Origin: Sutterella sp.
Lineage (GTDB): Bacteria > Pseudomonadota > Gammaproteobacteria > Burkholderiales > Burkholderiaceae_F
NCBI GenBank assembly: GCA_019418605.1
Contig: DYBN01000047.1
Coordinates: forward strand, 92,761-156,760
Direction of reading: 5' to 3'
Length of the DNA: 64,000 nt
Both the position numbers and the translations under genes were made by a program. Numbering within the stretch: the stretch's first letter is position 1; every line of letters begins with the position of its first letter. Positions 43,218 through 52,150 of this stretch are shown here, one piece after another. The notes beneath the pieces are model-generated. The model did not search any database, was not told the DNA's origin, and saw only the letters and a list, made by a program, of their open reading frames with translations.

Positions 43218-45938
43218 ATGCAAACAGGAATCAAGACAGTACTTATGACGATAGCTGCTGTGACTGCCATGGATGCGTCGGCCGCGGGCATCAAGGAGCT
43301 CGATACGGTCGAAGGCATCAAAAGCTACGAGCTCGACAACGGCCTGAAGGTCGTGTTGTTTGCCGATCAGAGCAAGCCCACGGCCACGGTCAACACGACC
43401 TACCTCGTGGGCAGCCGCATGGAAAACTACGGCGAGACCGGCATGGCGCACCTGCTCGAGCACCTCATGTTCAAGGGCAGCAAGAACTATCCGGATCCGA
43501 CCAAGGAATTCACCCGCCGCGGCTTTCGGATGAACGGCACGACGTGGCTTGACCGCACGAACTACTTCGTGAGCTTTACGGCCAACGACGACAACATGCG
43601 CTGGGCGCTGGGCTGGAGCGCCGACGCCATGGTCAACTCCTTTATCGCGAAAAAGGATCTCGACACCGAGATGACGGTCGTGCGCAACGAGTACGAGATG
43701 GGCGAGAACAAGCCCGTGAGCGTCATGCTCAAGCGCATGCAGTCGGTGCTCTTTGACTGGCACGCCTACGGGCGCAACACGATCGGCGCGCGCAGCGACA
43801 TCGAAAACGTGCCCATCGAAAACCTCCAGGCCTTCTACCGCAAGTGGTATCAGCCCGACAACGCCGTGCTCACCGTCTCGGGCAAGTTCGACGAGGCCAA
43901 GGTGCTCGAGTGGATCGAGGAGACCTTTGGGAAGATCAAGCGCCCCGACAGAGCGCTTCCCGGCGAGTGGACGATCGAGCCCGTGGCCGACGGCCCGCGC
44001 GAATTTGAAATCCGCCGCCCGGGCGAAATGCAGCTTGTGGCGGTGGGCTACCGCATCCCCTCGGCGTTGGCCGAGGACTGCAATGCCGTCGAGACGGCCG
44101 TGGACATTCTCTCGGAGGCCCCGCGCGGGCGCCTTTACAAGGAGCTCGTGGAAACGGGGATGGCAAGCCAGGTCTTCGGCTGGTCGCTTTCCGCGAAAGC
44201 CCCGGGCTTTGTGATGTTTGGCGCCATGGTCAAGAAGGGCGACGCGCTTGAGCCCGTCAAGAACAAGCTCATCGACGTCATCGAGCGCTCCTTTGCAAAG
44301 ACCCCCGCCACCGAAGACGAGGTCAAGACGAGCCTTGCCGAGGCGGCCATCGACTACGAGCGCACGTTAAGCGACCCCGAGCAGTTTGCCGTCGATCTGT
44401 CCGACTACATTGCGCTTGGCGACTGGCGGCTCTTTTTCGTTGACCGCGACTCGACGGCGCGCGTAACGGCCGCCGACATCGATGCGGCCGCCTCGACCTA
44501 TTTTGTGCGCGACAACCGCGTGGTCGGCATGTTCATTCCCGACGATCACCCCCGCCGCGCCCCCTACCTTGCGACGCCCGACGTCAAGGACGTGATCGCC
44601 AAGGCCGAATTCAAGACGCAGGGCGATGTGGCCGAAGCCTTTGACGTGAGCCAGGCCAACATCGACGCGCGCACTGAAAGGCTCAAGATCAACGGCGTGG
44701 ACGTGGCGCTGCTTCCGAAGAAAACCCGCGGACAGACCGTGACGGTGCTCACCTCATTCCGCTACGGGAACCTTGAGACCACGCAGGGCAAGACGATCAT
44801 CAACTATCTGGTCGAGCCCATGCTCTCGCGCGGCACGTCCGCGATGGACCGCCGGCAGATTGCCGATCGGCAGACAGAGCTCAAGGTGCAGGGCGACGTG
44901 CTTGCCTTTACGACCACGGCTCCCAATGTCGTAAACGCCATCAAGCTCATGGGAGAGCTCTCGCGCGAGAGCACCTTCCCCAAGAAGGAGTTTGATCAGT
45001 TCGTAAGCCAGCTCTCGACGATGCTTGAGAGCCGCAGCGACGATCCGATTGCCCTGGGGCGCGACGCCATGCTCGAGCACTTTGAGACCTATCCTGCGGG
45101 CGATCCCCGCAATCCCACGCGCAACGCCTATCTGCGCGAAGGCCTCAAGAGCGTTGACCGCGACACGGTCTACGACTGGTTTGTCAATGCCGTCTCCAAC
45201 GGCAGCGGCCAGGTTGCCGTGGTGGGCGACTTTGATGCCGAAGCGGTCAAGGCGGCTCTCAAAGAGGTGCTCGGCAGCAAGAAGAATGCCGATCCCCGCT
45301 ACAACTATGCGCGCTACTTCAGCGAGTACAAGCCTGTGAAGGCCGACCGCATTCTCGTCAATACCCCCGCCAAGGAAAATGCGGCGATCTTTGCCCGCGT
45401 GGATTTCCCGGCCAACGTCAATGACAAGGATGCCGCGGCGCTTGTCGTGGCCGACTGGGTCATGGGCGGCGGCACGGGGCTGAGCAACCGCCTTGTGGAC
45501 CGGCTGCGTCAGAAGGAAGGGCTCTCCTACGGCGTGGGCTCGCGCGTGCGCCTGCCGCAGTTTGGCAACCGCGCAAGCTGGAACATGTCGGCCATCGTGG
45601 CCCCGCAGAATATTCTGAAGGCCGAGAGCTGCGCGCGTGAGGAAATCGCCCGCATGGTCAAGGACGGCATCACGGCCGAGGAGCTTGCCGAGGCCAAGAA
45701 GGGAATTTTGCAAAGCCGCGCCGTGAGCCGCGCCCAGGACGACTACCTTGCCAACAGCTGGGTGGTGCTCATGGATGCCGGCAAGACCTTCGCCGACAGC
45801 AAGAAGTTTGAGGACGCGATCTCGGCTCTGACGGTTGACGAAGTCAACGCGGCCGTGCGCAAGATGCTTGTCGAAGACAACATCACCTTCGTTCTTGCCG
45901 GAGACCTTGCCAAGGCCGGCATCAAGACTGAGAAGTAA
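43218..45938 (+). CDS. Exported M16-family zinc metallopeptidase (pitrilysin/PqqL type)
   Basis: A 906-residue two-module peptidase. A signal peptide spans about 1-22 (ATG at 43218; the frame is open further upstream from 43116). The first M16 module has the inverted zinc motif H78-L-L-E81-H82 and the third ligand Glu158 in VVRNEYEMGEN, 76 residues later as usual. The second half is a catalytically silent M16 module with the R/Y region VDRLRQKEGLSYGVGS. It is periplasmic and degrades peptides; the exact substrate is unknown. It is monocistronic, followed by a strong terminator. Confidence 0.93.
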   Translation: MQTGIKTVLMTIAAVTAMDASAAGIKELDTVEGIKSYELDNGLKVVLFADQSKPTATVNTTYLVGSRMENYGETGMAHLLEHLMFKGSKNYPDPTKEFTRRGFRMNGTTWLDRTNYFVSFTANDDNMRWALGWSADAMVNSFIAKKDLDTEMTVVRNEYEMGENKPVSVMLKRMQSVLFDWHAYGRNTIGARSDIENVPIENLQAFYRKWYQPDNAVLTVSGKFDEAKVLEWIEETFGKIKRPDRALPGEWTIEPVADGPREFEIRRPGEMQLVAVGYRIPSALAEDCNAVETAVDILSEAPRGRLYKELVETGMASQVFGWSLSAKAPGFVMFGAMVKKGDALEPVKNKLIDVIERSFAKTPATEDEVKTSLAEAAIDYERTLSDPEQFAVDLSDYIALGDWRLFFVDRDSTARVTAADIDAAASTYFVRDNRVVGMFIPDDHPRRAPYLATPDVKDVIAKAEFKTQGDVAEAFDVSQANIDARTERLKINGVDVALLPKKTRGQTVTVLTSFRYGNLETTQGKTIINYLVEPMLSRGTSAMDRRQIADRQTELKVQGDVLAFTTTAPNVVNAIKLMGELSRESTFPKKEFDQFVSQLSTMLESRSDDPIALGRDAMLEHFETYPAGDPRNPTRNAYLREGLKSVDRDTVYDWFVNAVSNGSGQVAVVGDFDAEAVKAALKEVLGSKKNADPRYNYARYFSEYKPVKADRILVNTPAKENAAIFARVDFPANVNDKDAAALVVADWVMGGGTGLSNRLVDRLRQKEGLSYGVGSRVRLPQFGNRASWNMSAIVAPQNILKAESCAREEIARMVKDGITAEELAEAKKGILQSRAVSRAQDDYLANSWVVLMDAGKTFADSKKFEDAISALTVDEVNAAVRKMLVEDNITFVLAGDLAKAGIKTEK

Positions 45939-45995
45939 AGCGATGTTTGCCGCAGCCCGCCTTCGGGCGCATGCTGCGGCGAGAGCCTCTTGTTT

Positions 45996-46048
45996 CCCGC
46001 TTTGCCTGGCGCTGGAGAGCGTCATTTTGGCAAAGCGGGTTTTCTTTT
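45996..46048 (+). terminator. Terminator of the M16 peptidase gene
   Basis: Perfect 11-base arms CCCGCTTTGCC/GGCAAAGCGGG (45996-46006, 46029-46039) are followed by TTTTCTTTT. Confidence 0.9.
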
Positions 46049-46073
46049 CACTGAAAACTTAATAAAAGACCGT

Positions 46074-46104
46074 AAAAAAACCTCTTGTTGCATAAATCAA
46101 GAGG
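46074..46104 (-). terminator. Terminator of the LysR gene
   Basis: Arms CCTCTTG/CAAGAGG (46081-46087, 46098-46104) form on the minus strand a hairpin followed by seven Ts (46074-46080). The LysR stop lies about 80 bases before it. Confidence 0.88.
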
Positions 46105-46185
46105 AAATGAAGGAATGCCCTCGATTTGGCGTAAAGTGCTTAAGAGTTTCTTTGAGGCACTTTGAAGAAAAGTCTGAGAGCTGGT

Positions 46186-47133
46186 TCAAGGTTTCTGCGG
46201 CAGGCGGTAGGCAAGGTACGCCTCGCCCTCGGGCGTGAGGTCGATGTCGGCTGCCTTGATGCTTGCGGCAATCTCGGCAATGCACTCGAGAATTTCCTGC
46301 GACAAGCCGTTTTGCGTTCTCGGCCAGAAAACGAAAAAGGGAATCTTGAGGGACTCTTCGAGCTCAAGCGCCCGGCAGTCGGCGCTCACCGAAAGGGCGG
46401 CAAGCTTGTCGGTGAAGTGCACGCCGACGTTGCGCTTGACAAAGCGCAGCGCCACCTGGGTGGAAGAGACCTCGGCGGTGATTTGCTTTGCGCCGGCTTC
46501 GGGCAGCAGCCGGTCGGAGAACTCGCGCTCGGGCGTATCGCGCGAGAGCACGACAAAGGACGCATCGGCATAGTCTTTGCGCGAGACGCGCGTCTTTTTT
46601 GCAAGCGGGTGGTCCTGCGAGACGACAAGCCTGAAAGGAATGTAGGCGATGGGAACTTTTTCCAGATCGTCGTGCGTGCTCAGAAGCGTCCCAAAGCCGA
46701 TGTCAAAGGGATGCGAGTATTTCGAGTAGTAGATGTCGCGGCTTGCGTGCACGTCCATCGAGACGCTCAACGTGCTTTCATGGTGCTTCAAAATCTTGAC
46801 GACGGCCGGAATGATCACGTCCGAGCAGTGCCGGGCAAGCACGGCGATGCGAAGCTCCTTTTTCCTTGCAAGCCCCTCCTTGGTGAAGTCTTCAAGCCGC
46901 TTCCAGGCGCGCACCGACTCGATGGCCGCGCGGTAAAACTCCATGCCTTCGGCTGTGAGGGTGAGCGTTTTCGTCGTCCGGTCAAAAAGCGCCGTGTTAA
47001 GGCGCTCCTCGAGCTGCGCGATGGTGCGCGAGGCGGCCGAGGCCGACAGGGCGTGCTTGTTTGCCGCGGCAAGAAGGCTTCCCGTTTCCACGACCGAGCA
47101 AAAGAGTTTGACGGATTTGGCCTTGAGTTCCAT
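46186..47133 (-). CDS. LysR-type transcriptional regulator
   Basis: A 315-residue regulator. The N-terminal winged helix-turn-helix (3-62) includes LLAAANKHALSASAASRTIAQLEERL, read across the recognition helix. A type-2 periplasmic-binding-fold effector domain follows (about 90-290). The ATG at 47133 is preferred; a TTG at 47142 would add three residues. It is divergent from hydG and its leader RNA, so it may control them, which is the usual LysR layout. The effector is not predictable. Confidence 0.9.
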   Translation of the reverse strand: MELKAKSVKLFCSVVETGSLLAAANKHALSASAASRTIAQLEERLNTALFDRTTKTLTLTAEGMEFYRAAIESVRAWKRLEDFTKEGLARKKELRIAVLARHCSDVIIPAVVKILKHHESTLSVSMDVHASRDIYYSKYSHPFDIGFGTLLSTHDDLEKVPIAYIPFRLVVSQDHPLAKKTRVSRKDYADASFVVLSRDTPEREFSDRLLPEAGAKQITAEVSSTQVALRFVKRNVGVHFTDKLAALSVSADCRALELEESLKIPFFVFWPRTQNGLSQEILECIAEIAASIKAADIDLTPEGEAYLAYRLPQKP

Positions 47134-47182
47134 TTTATGCAATCAACCTTTTAATCTTTGCACTTTACTGAATATAGCAAAT

Positions 47183-47342
47183 CGTTCAGAATACGCCCCG
47201 AGACATCTGAGGCGATCTCCGATTTCCCTTGCGGTCAAGAGACGGTCCGAAAGGGAAGGGCGCCGACATCAGCTCTGTCGCAATGAGGTTATGCAAACTT
47301 TGACGAGGCCGGTTAGCAATGCCGCTAGCCGGTCCTTTTTTT
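47183..47342 (+). ncRNA. Candidate structured leader or small RNA upstream of hydG
   Basis: Between the divergent LysR gene and hydG lies a series of plus-strand hairpins. These are TTCCCTT/AAGGGAA (47224-47230, 47251-47257), CGACA/TGTCG (47264-47280), and a terminator with arms CCGGTTAGC/GCTAGCCGG followed by seven Ts. There is no upstream plus-strand gene for this terminator to serve. The 5' end is a guess from a TATAGC box near 47175. Confidence 0.45.
47307..47342 (+). terminator. Intrinsic terminator in the hydG leader
   Basis: A nine-base stem CCGGTTAGC/GCTAGCCGG (47309-47317, 47324-47332) is followed by CCTTTTTTT, 122 bases before the hydG ATG. Confidence 0.85.
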
Positions 47343-47349
47343 AACCCCC

Positions 47350-47384
47350 GTGCACCGGCTCGCCGCTCAGACGAGCCGGCGCAC
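47350..47384 (+). other. Very stable hairpin between the leader terminator and hydG
   Basis: GTGCACCGGCTCG (47350-47362) pairs with CGAGCCGGCGCAC (47372-47384) at 12 of 13 positions with a nine-base loop. It could sequester readthrough mRNA, protect the hydG 5' end, or compete with the terminator. Confidence 0.6.
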
Positions 47385-47463
47385 GGACGCCTTGTTTGCA
47401 GCCGCTGCACACAACAAAAACAGCAAACGCCAAAGCCGTATGGCAACACAAAGGAGTTTTCCG

Positions 47464-48891
47464 ATGGCCCACTACGATCCCCGATCGCTGAAAGCCGAAG
47501 AGTTCATCAACGACGAAGAAATCGAGGCTTCTCTTGCCTGGGGCGAAGAGAAAAAGCACGACCGCGCCCTCATCGCGGAAATCCTCGAGAAGGCGCGCGC
47601 CTTCAAGGGACTCACGCACCGTGAGGCGGCGGTGCTCATGGCCTGCGATCTGCCCGATGTGAACGACGAGATCCTCAAGACCGCCATCAAGGTCAAGGAA
47701 CACATCTACGGCAAGCGCATCGTGCTCTTTGCGCCGCTCTACCTCTCAAACCACTGCATCAACACCTGCACCTACTGCCCGTACCACGCCAAGAACAAGA
47801 ACATCATCCGCAAGAAGCTCTCGCAGGAGGAAATCCGCCGTGAGGTAATTGCGCTGCAGGACCAGGGCCACAAGCGGCTTCTTCTTGAGGCAGGCGAACA
47901 TCCCAAGGAAAACCCCATTGAGTACATCCTCGAGTCGATCAAGACGATCTACTCGATCAAGCACAAAAACGGCGCGATTCGGCGCGTGAACGTCAACATC
48001 GCCGCAACGACGGTGGAAAACTACAAAAAGCTGCACGAGGCGCAGATCGGCACCTATCAGCTCTTTCAGGAGACCTATCACAAGAAGACCTACGAGGAGC
48101 TGCACCCGAAGGGCCCCAAGAGCGACTACGCCTACCACACCGAAGCGCACGACCGCGCCATGACCGCGGGCATCGACGACGTGGGGCTGGGGGTGCTTTT
48201 TGGGCTCAATCTCTACCGCTACGACTTCATCGGCCTTCTGATGCACGCCGAGCACCTTGAAGCCGTCCACGGCGTGGGTCCGCACACGATTTCGGTGCCG
48301 CGCATCTGCCCGGCCGACGACATCGATCCGGCAAGCTTTTCCAACGCCGTGCCCGACGACGTGTTCTTAAAGATCGTGGCGCTCATCCGCCTTGCCGTTC
48401 CCTACACGGGCATGATCATGAGCACGCGCGAGAGCGAGCGCATCCGCACGGAGGCGCTCAAGCTTGGCATCTCCCAGATTTCGGGCGGCTCGCGCACCTC
48501 GGTGGGCGGCTACACGATCAAGGACATCCGCGACGTGGAAAACACGGCGCAGTTTGATACAAGCGACCGCCGCTCGCTCGACGAAGTGGTGGGGTGGCTG
48601 CTTGAAAACGGGTACCTGCCGAGCTTTTGCACGGCCTGCTACAGAGCCGGGCGCACGGGCGATCGATTCATGGAATACGCCAAGACGGGCGAAATCGCCA
48701 TGTACTGCCAGGCCAACGCCGTGATGACGATCAAGGAGTACCTCTGCGACTACGCCTCGCCCGCCACGCTCAAGGCGGGGCTTGCCGTGATCGAAAACGA
48801 GCTGCCCAAGATCACCCACGAGAAGGTGCGCATCGCCTCCATCAAGCGCTTAAAGCGCATTGAAGAGGGCGAGCGAGATTTCCGCTTCTAA
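47464..48891 (+). CDS. hydG: HydG-type radical SAM tyrosine lyase
   Basis: HydG cleaves tyrosine to CO and cyanide, delivering Fe(CO)2CN synthons for the [FeFe]-hydrogenase H-cluster. The 475-residue protein has the radical-SAM cluster C98-x3-C102-x2-C105 (CINTCTYC). It also has the HydG-specific C-terminal cluster motif C389-x2-C392-x22-C415 (CTACYRAGRTGDRF), absent from the relative ThiH. The ATG at 47464 has an AAGGAG site; the open frame from 47350 runs through a hairpin. No hydE, hydF or [FeFe] hydrogenase gene is in the window. The nearest hydrogenase is the [NiFe] type 8 kb away, which does not need HydG. Confidence 0.93.
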   Translation: MAHYDPRSLKAEEFINDEEIEASLAWGEEKKHDRALIAEILEKARAFKGLTHREAAVLMACDLPDVNDEILKTAIKVKEHIYGKRIVLFAPLYLSNHCINTCTYCPYHAKNKNIIRKKLSQEEIRREVIALQDQGHKRLLLEAGEHPKENPIEYILESIKTIYSIKHKNGAIRRVNVNIAATTVENYKKLHEAQIGTYQLFQETYHKKTYEELHPKGPKSDYAYHTEAHDRAMTAGIDDVGLGVLFGLNLYRYDFIGLLMHAEHLEAVHGVGPHTISVPRICPADDIDPASFSNAVPDDVFLKIVALIRLAVPYTGMIMSTRESERIRTEALKLGISQISGGSRTSVGGYTIKDIRDVENTAQFDTSDRRSLDEVVGWLLENGYLPSFCTACYRAGRTGDRFMEYAKTGEIAMYCQANAVMTIKEYLCDYASPATLKAGLAVIENELPKITHEKVRIASIKRLKRIEEGERDFRF

Positions 48892-48913
48892 GCAAACAAG
48901 GAAAAGGGAAAAT

Positions 48914-48940
48914 AAAGGGCGCCCGCGCGGGGCGCCCTTT
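48914..48940. terminator. Terminator between hydG and the EnvZ-type gene
   Basis: Ten-base arms AAAGGGCGCC/GGCGCCCTTT form a bidirectional hairpin between two converging genes. It starts 22 bases after the hydG stop. Confidence 0.82.
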
Positions 48941-49001
48941 AAAGGCTGGTGTCAGCGGCTCTCTGCCCGCTGTGCAGGCAGCCCGAAGGGCAAAGGCTGG
49001 C

Positions 49002-50432
49002 TCAGATCGAGGCGCTCTGAGTGGGGTTTTCAGCAGCGCTTTGCTTGGCCGCGGCCGGCGCCTTGGGCGTCTTGTCCTTTTTCTTGTCGTAGACCGGCAT
49101 GCGGACGATGACTTTAAGCCCGTGGGGATCGGCGTTGGCCAAAGACACGGTGCCGTCGGAGCGCCGCACGATGCGATCGATAATGGCTAGCCCCAGGCCC
49201 GTCCCGGTGACGCCGCCGCGGGCGCTGTCGCCGCGCTCAAAGGGGCGCATCAGGCGGTCTGCCTGACTCATGTCAAGGCCAGGCCCCTCGTCGCTTACCG
49301 TGAGCACGGCGGTGTCTTTTTCTCGCGCAACTTCCATGGTGAGGTGCAGGATGTCGTCTTCGCTCTTGCCGTAGCGCTGCGCGTTGGTGATGAGGTTTTG
49401 CACCACGCGCGAGAGCTCAATGGGGTGCGCGCGCACGATGATGCCCTCGGCAATGTTCGTCGTGAGCTTGACGGCCGGGTCGATTTCAAGCCGCGCGCCG
49501 TGAATGGCCTGCTTGACGGTCTGCGAGAGGTCCACGGCCTCCAAGGGCTGCGTGCTTCTGCGCGCATAGGCCATGAACTGATTGACGATCATTTCCATCT
49601 GCTCGAGGTCGCTTACCATGTTCTCTCGCGTCTCCTCGGGCAGATCGGCCATTTCGGTCTCAAGCCGCAGGCGCGTGATCGGCGTGCGAAGGTCGTGGCT
49701 TACGCCCGCAAGGAGCATTTCGCGGTCTTTTTCCATGCGCGTGATGTCCTGCACCATGCGGTTGAAGCTTGAATTCACCTCCCGGATTTCTTCCGGACCG
49801 CTTTCTTCGGGCAGGGCCGCGGGCATCACGCCGCGGCCGAAGTCGCGCGCGTAGCTCGAAAGCGTGCTCAGGGGCTCGACCACGCGGCGCGTGAGCATCG
49901 TTGCGCCCAGAATCGAGGCGACAAAGGCCGCAAGCGCCCACCACATCCACGTCGTGCCGTAGGAGGGATTGATGAGCGTGGAATTTGTCATGAGCCAGTA
50001 GTAGTCGCCCTCAATGGAAATCGACACCCAAAGCCCGCGCTCGCCGTTGACCGAGCTTGCCAGAATCGTCTCGGGCCCCAGGGAGGCCCGCACGTAGTGC
50101 TCGACGTCGGCAATCGACCAGGGAGATCCGCTGTCGGAGGCAAGCGGCTGATAGTCGTCGGTGTATTCCTTGGGAAGAATGCGAAGGCCCTCGCGGCTTG
50201 CGAGCACCATCAGCAGATCAGGCCTGTAGATGGGATCGGCGCTCACAAGCGCATAGCGCGTCAGATTGGCCATCGTGACGATCTGGCGCGCAGCGCTCAT
50301 CGCGTAGGGCGTCTCGCTCAAGACGCGAAAACTCTGAAGCCCCCCCATCACCGAGAAGATGATGAGAAGCATCAGCAAAAAGAAGGTGCGCCAAAACAGA
50401 TTCGGCGCTCTCCGGGTGCTGATCGAAGCCAT
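49002..50432 (-). CDS. envZ: EnvZ-type sensor histidine kinase
   Basis: A 476-residue membrane sensor. TM1 (about 13-33), a periplasmic domain to about 160, TM2 (162-180) and a HAMP domain come in order. The HisKA segment has His246 in VSHDLRTP. The ATPase domain has NLITNAQRYG (N box), VSDEGPGLD (G1) and GTGLGLAI (G2). The Pro-rich tail is low-complexity. It is cotranscribed with the OmpR-type gene 56 bases upstream. In related bacteria the pair adjusts porins to osmolarity. The porin at 39.6-40.8 kb is a plausible target, which is inference only. Confidence 0.92.
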   Translation of the reverse strand: MASISTRRAPNLFWRTFFLLMLLIIFSVMGGLQSFRVLSETPYAMSAARQIVTMANLTRYALVSADPIYRPDLLMVLASREGLRILPKEYTDDYQPLASDSGSPWSIADVEHYVRASLGPETILASSVNGERGLWVSISIEGDYYWLMTNSTLINPSYGTTWMWWALAAFVASILGATMLTRRVVEPLSTLSSYARDFGRGVMPAALPEESGPEEIREVNSSFNRMVQDITRMEKDREMLLAGVSHDLRTPITRLRLETEMADLPEETRENMVSDLEQMEMIVNQFMAYARRSTQPLEAVDLSQTVKQAIHGARLEIDPAVKLTTNIAEGIIVRAHPIELSRVVQNLITNAQRYGKSEDDILHLTMEVAREKDTAVLTVSDEGPGLDMSQADRLMRPFERGDSARGGVTGTGLGLAIIDRIVRRSDGTVSLANADPHGLKVIVRMPVYDKKKDKTPKAPAAAKQSAAENPTQSASI

Positions 50433-50488
50433 GGCCAGTCAATCTTGCGAAGGATCAAGTCGGGCGACGTGCCTTGTCGCGAGGCGCC

Positions 50489-51241
50489 TTAAGACTTCTT
50501 CGGCTCGGCCGCGGGCGTCGTGTCGTCGGGGATGAAGACGTAGCCCAGGCCCCAGACCGTCTGCAGGTAGTGGGGCTTTGAAGGATCGGGCTCGATGAGC
50601 TTTCTCAAGCGGCTCACCTGCACGTCAAGCGACCTGTCAAAAGCTTCGTACTCACGGCCGCGCGCCATTTCCATGAGCTTGTCGCGCGAAAGGGGCACTC
50701 TCGGGTGGCGAGCAAAGGCCTTCATCACGGCGAATTCGCCGGTCGTAAGCGGCACGGGCTTGCCGTTTTTCCTCAACTCTCTGCGGCCGAGGTCAAGCTC
50801 GAAGTCGCCGAAGACCACCACTTCGTTTTCAAGCGAGGGAGCGCCCGGCGCATCGGGCTTGGGACGGCGGCGCAGCACCGCGTGCACGCGCGCCAAAAGC
50901 TCTCTCGGGTTGAAGGGCTTTGAGATGTAGTCGTCGGCGCCGAGCTCGAGCCCCACAATGCGGTCGACGTCTTCGCCGCGGGCCGTGAGCATCAGCACGG
51001 GCGTCGTATCCTTGCTTGCGCGAAGCCGCCGCAGAATCTGCAGGCCGTCTTCACCGGGCATCATCAGATCGAGAATGAGCGCGTCAAAGCGCTCGCGCAT
51101 CCAGATGCGGTTCATGGCCTGGCCGTTTTCCGCCACCGAGACGGAAAAACCGTTTTCTCCGAAGTAGCGGCGCAGCAGATCCCGCAGGCGGGGATCGTCG
51201 TCGACGATAAGAATCTTGGGTGTGCGTTCAGTTTCGGCCAT
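50489..51241 (-). CDS. ompR: OmpR-family response regulator
   Basis: A 250-residue two-domain regulator. The receiver domain (8-122) has the acidic pocket VDDD at 13-16, the phosphorylated Asp58 in LILDLMMPGEDG and the conserved Lys in ISKPFNPREL. The C-terminal winged-helix domain (about 150-238) has SRLRKLIEPDPSKPHYLQTVWGLGY, split here as the recognition helix and wing. The combination with the EnvZ-like kinase and the sequence style match OmpR. The upstream region contains repeated GTTACA-type elements that could mediate autoregulation. Confidence 0.93.
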   Translation of the reverse strand: MAETERTPKILIVDDDPRLRDLLRRYFGENGFSVSVAENGQAMNRIWMRERFDALILDLMMPGEDGLQILRRLRASKDTTPVLMLTARGEDVDRIVGLELGADDYISKPFNPRELLARVHAVLRRRPKPDAPGAPSLENEVVVFGDFELDLGRRELRKNGKPVPLTTGEFAVMKAFARHPRVPLSRDKLMEMARGREYEAFDRSLDVQVSRLRKLIEPDPSKPHYLQTVWGLGYVFIPDDTTPAAEPKKS

Positions 51242-51377
51242 CGTTGTTGTTCTCTCCAGTCAATGAACACAAGCGCCGGGTTATCCTCAACACCGTCTGA
51301 AAACCGGTTGAAAACCGGCTTTAAGCGCAGTGCGAGCGTCTTTGCGGCCCGGCAAGTTTTGCGAGAGGCATTGTGCC

Positions 51378-51424
51378 TGTTACAAATAGGATTCAGCGTA
51401 AGAGTAACACCGTCTGTTACAAAA
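51378..51424. promoter_or_regulatory. Repeated TGTTACAAA elements between ompR and the DUF3106-like gene
   Basis: TGTTACAAA (51378-51386) and TGTTACAAAA (51415-51424) are direct repeats 37 bases apart, with an inverted GTAACA (51404-51409) between them. OmpR boxes in enterics contain GTTACA/TGTAACA cores, so these may be OmpR sites for the divergent genes. Confidence 0.4.
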
Positions 51425-51520
51425 TCCACGCGAATTTTTCGAAATAACAGGCCTTCGCAGGCCGCCAACGCCGCGCAATACCGGTAAAGTACGGGCATCG
51501 GATCGCATCGAAGGCGAAGG

Positions 51521-52048
51521 ATGAACTCTTTGTTTGGAAAGATCTTTTTTACGGCCTGTCTGGCAGGTTGCGCGGGCGTTGCCTCGGCCGAGGTGACGCT
51601 GGCGCCGATCGTGCCCGAGACAGCGCGTGCAGGTTCTTCCCAAGTTCTGCTCTGGGACCAGATGAACGCGCAGCAGCGCGCCCGTCTTTGGCCTCTGTTG
51701 ACGCATGAGCAGCGCCTTTTTCAGTGGCGCCTGATGACCAAGGAGGAGCGCCGGCAGATGCGCAGCAACATGACGCCGGGCGAGCGGCGCGCCATCAAGC
51801 ACCGCTTCGTCATCGACTTCATGCCCGCGCAGGGCCACGCCAAGGTGCCCGTGCGCCGCATGACGCCCGCCGAGCGCGAACTGCTGCGCCAGCAGGTGAT
51901 CCAGGTTCACGTTGAAATCCGCCGCGGCATTCCCTACGACTGCACCGATCCGACCGACTGCCCGCAGTCGGCTTGGCGCGGCCGCGCTGTGAGCACTCCG
52001 GCAAAAGTCGAGCGGGAGCTGCAGCCTGCCGCCTCCGACCTGCCGTAG
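51521..52048 (+). CDS. DUF3106-like exported protein (175 aa)
   Basis: A secreted or lipid-anchored protein with a signal peptide (1-23, cleavage at ASA-EVT; an LAGC at 14-17 could alternatively act as a lipobox). The mature part is rich in Arg, Glu and Trp. It shows the pattern of the betaproteobacterial DUF3106 family: WDQMNAQQRARLWPLL, WRLMTKEERRQMR and MTPAERELLRQQV, i.e. repeated 'W/L-x-x-M-T/S-x-E/Q-R' helices. Its function is not known. It is divergent from ompR and converges on the ABC ATPase gene. Confidence 0.7.
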   Translation: MNSLFGKIFFTACLAGCAGVASAEVTLAPIVPETARAGSSQVLLWDQMNAQQRARLWPLLTHEQRLFQWRLMTKEERRQMRSNMTPGERRAIKHRFVIDFMPAQGHAKVPVRRMTPAERELLRQQVIQVHVEIRRGIPYDCTDPTDCPQSAWRGRAVSTPAKVERELQPAASDLP

Positions 52049-52150
52049 ACGGGCGGGGCCTTCCGCCCGAGTCTTGTTCGCTCCCTTTTTCCTGTTTTTA
52101 CCGCGCTCTCGCTTTGTGCCGGGGTGATTCGCTCGCGGCGCAGGCGCTCG

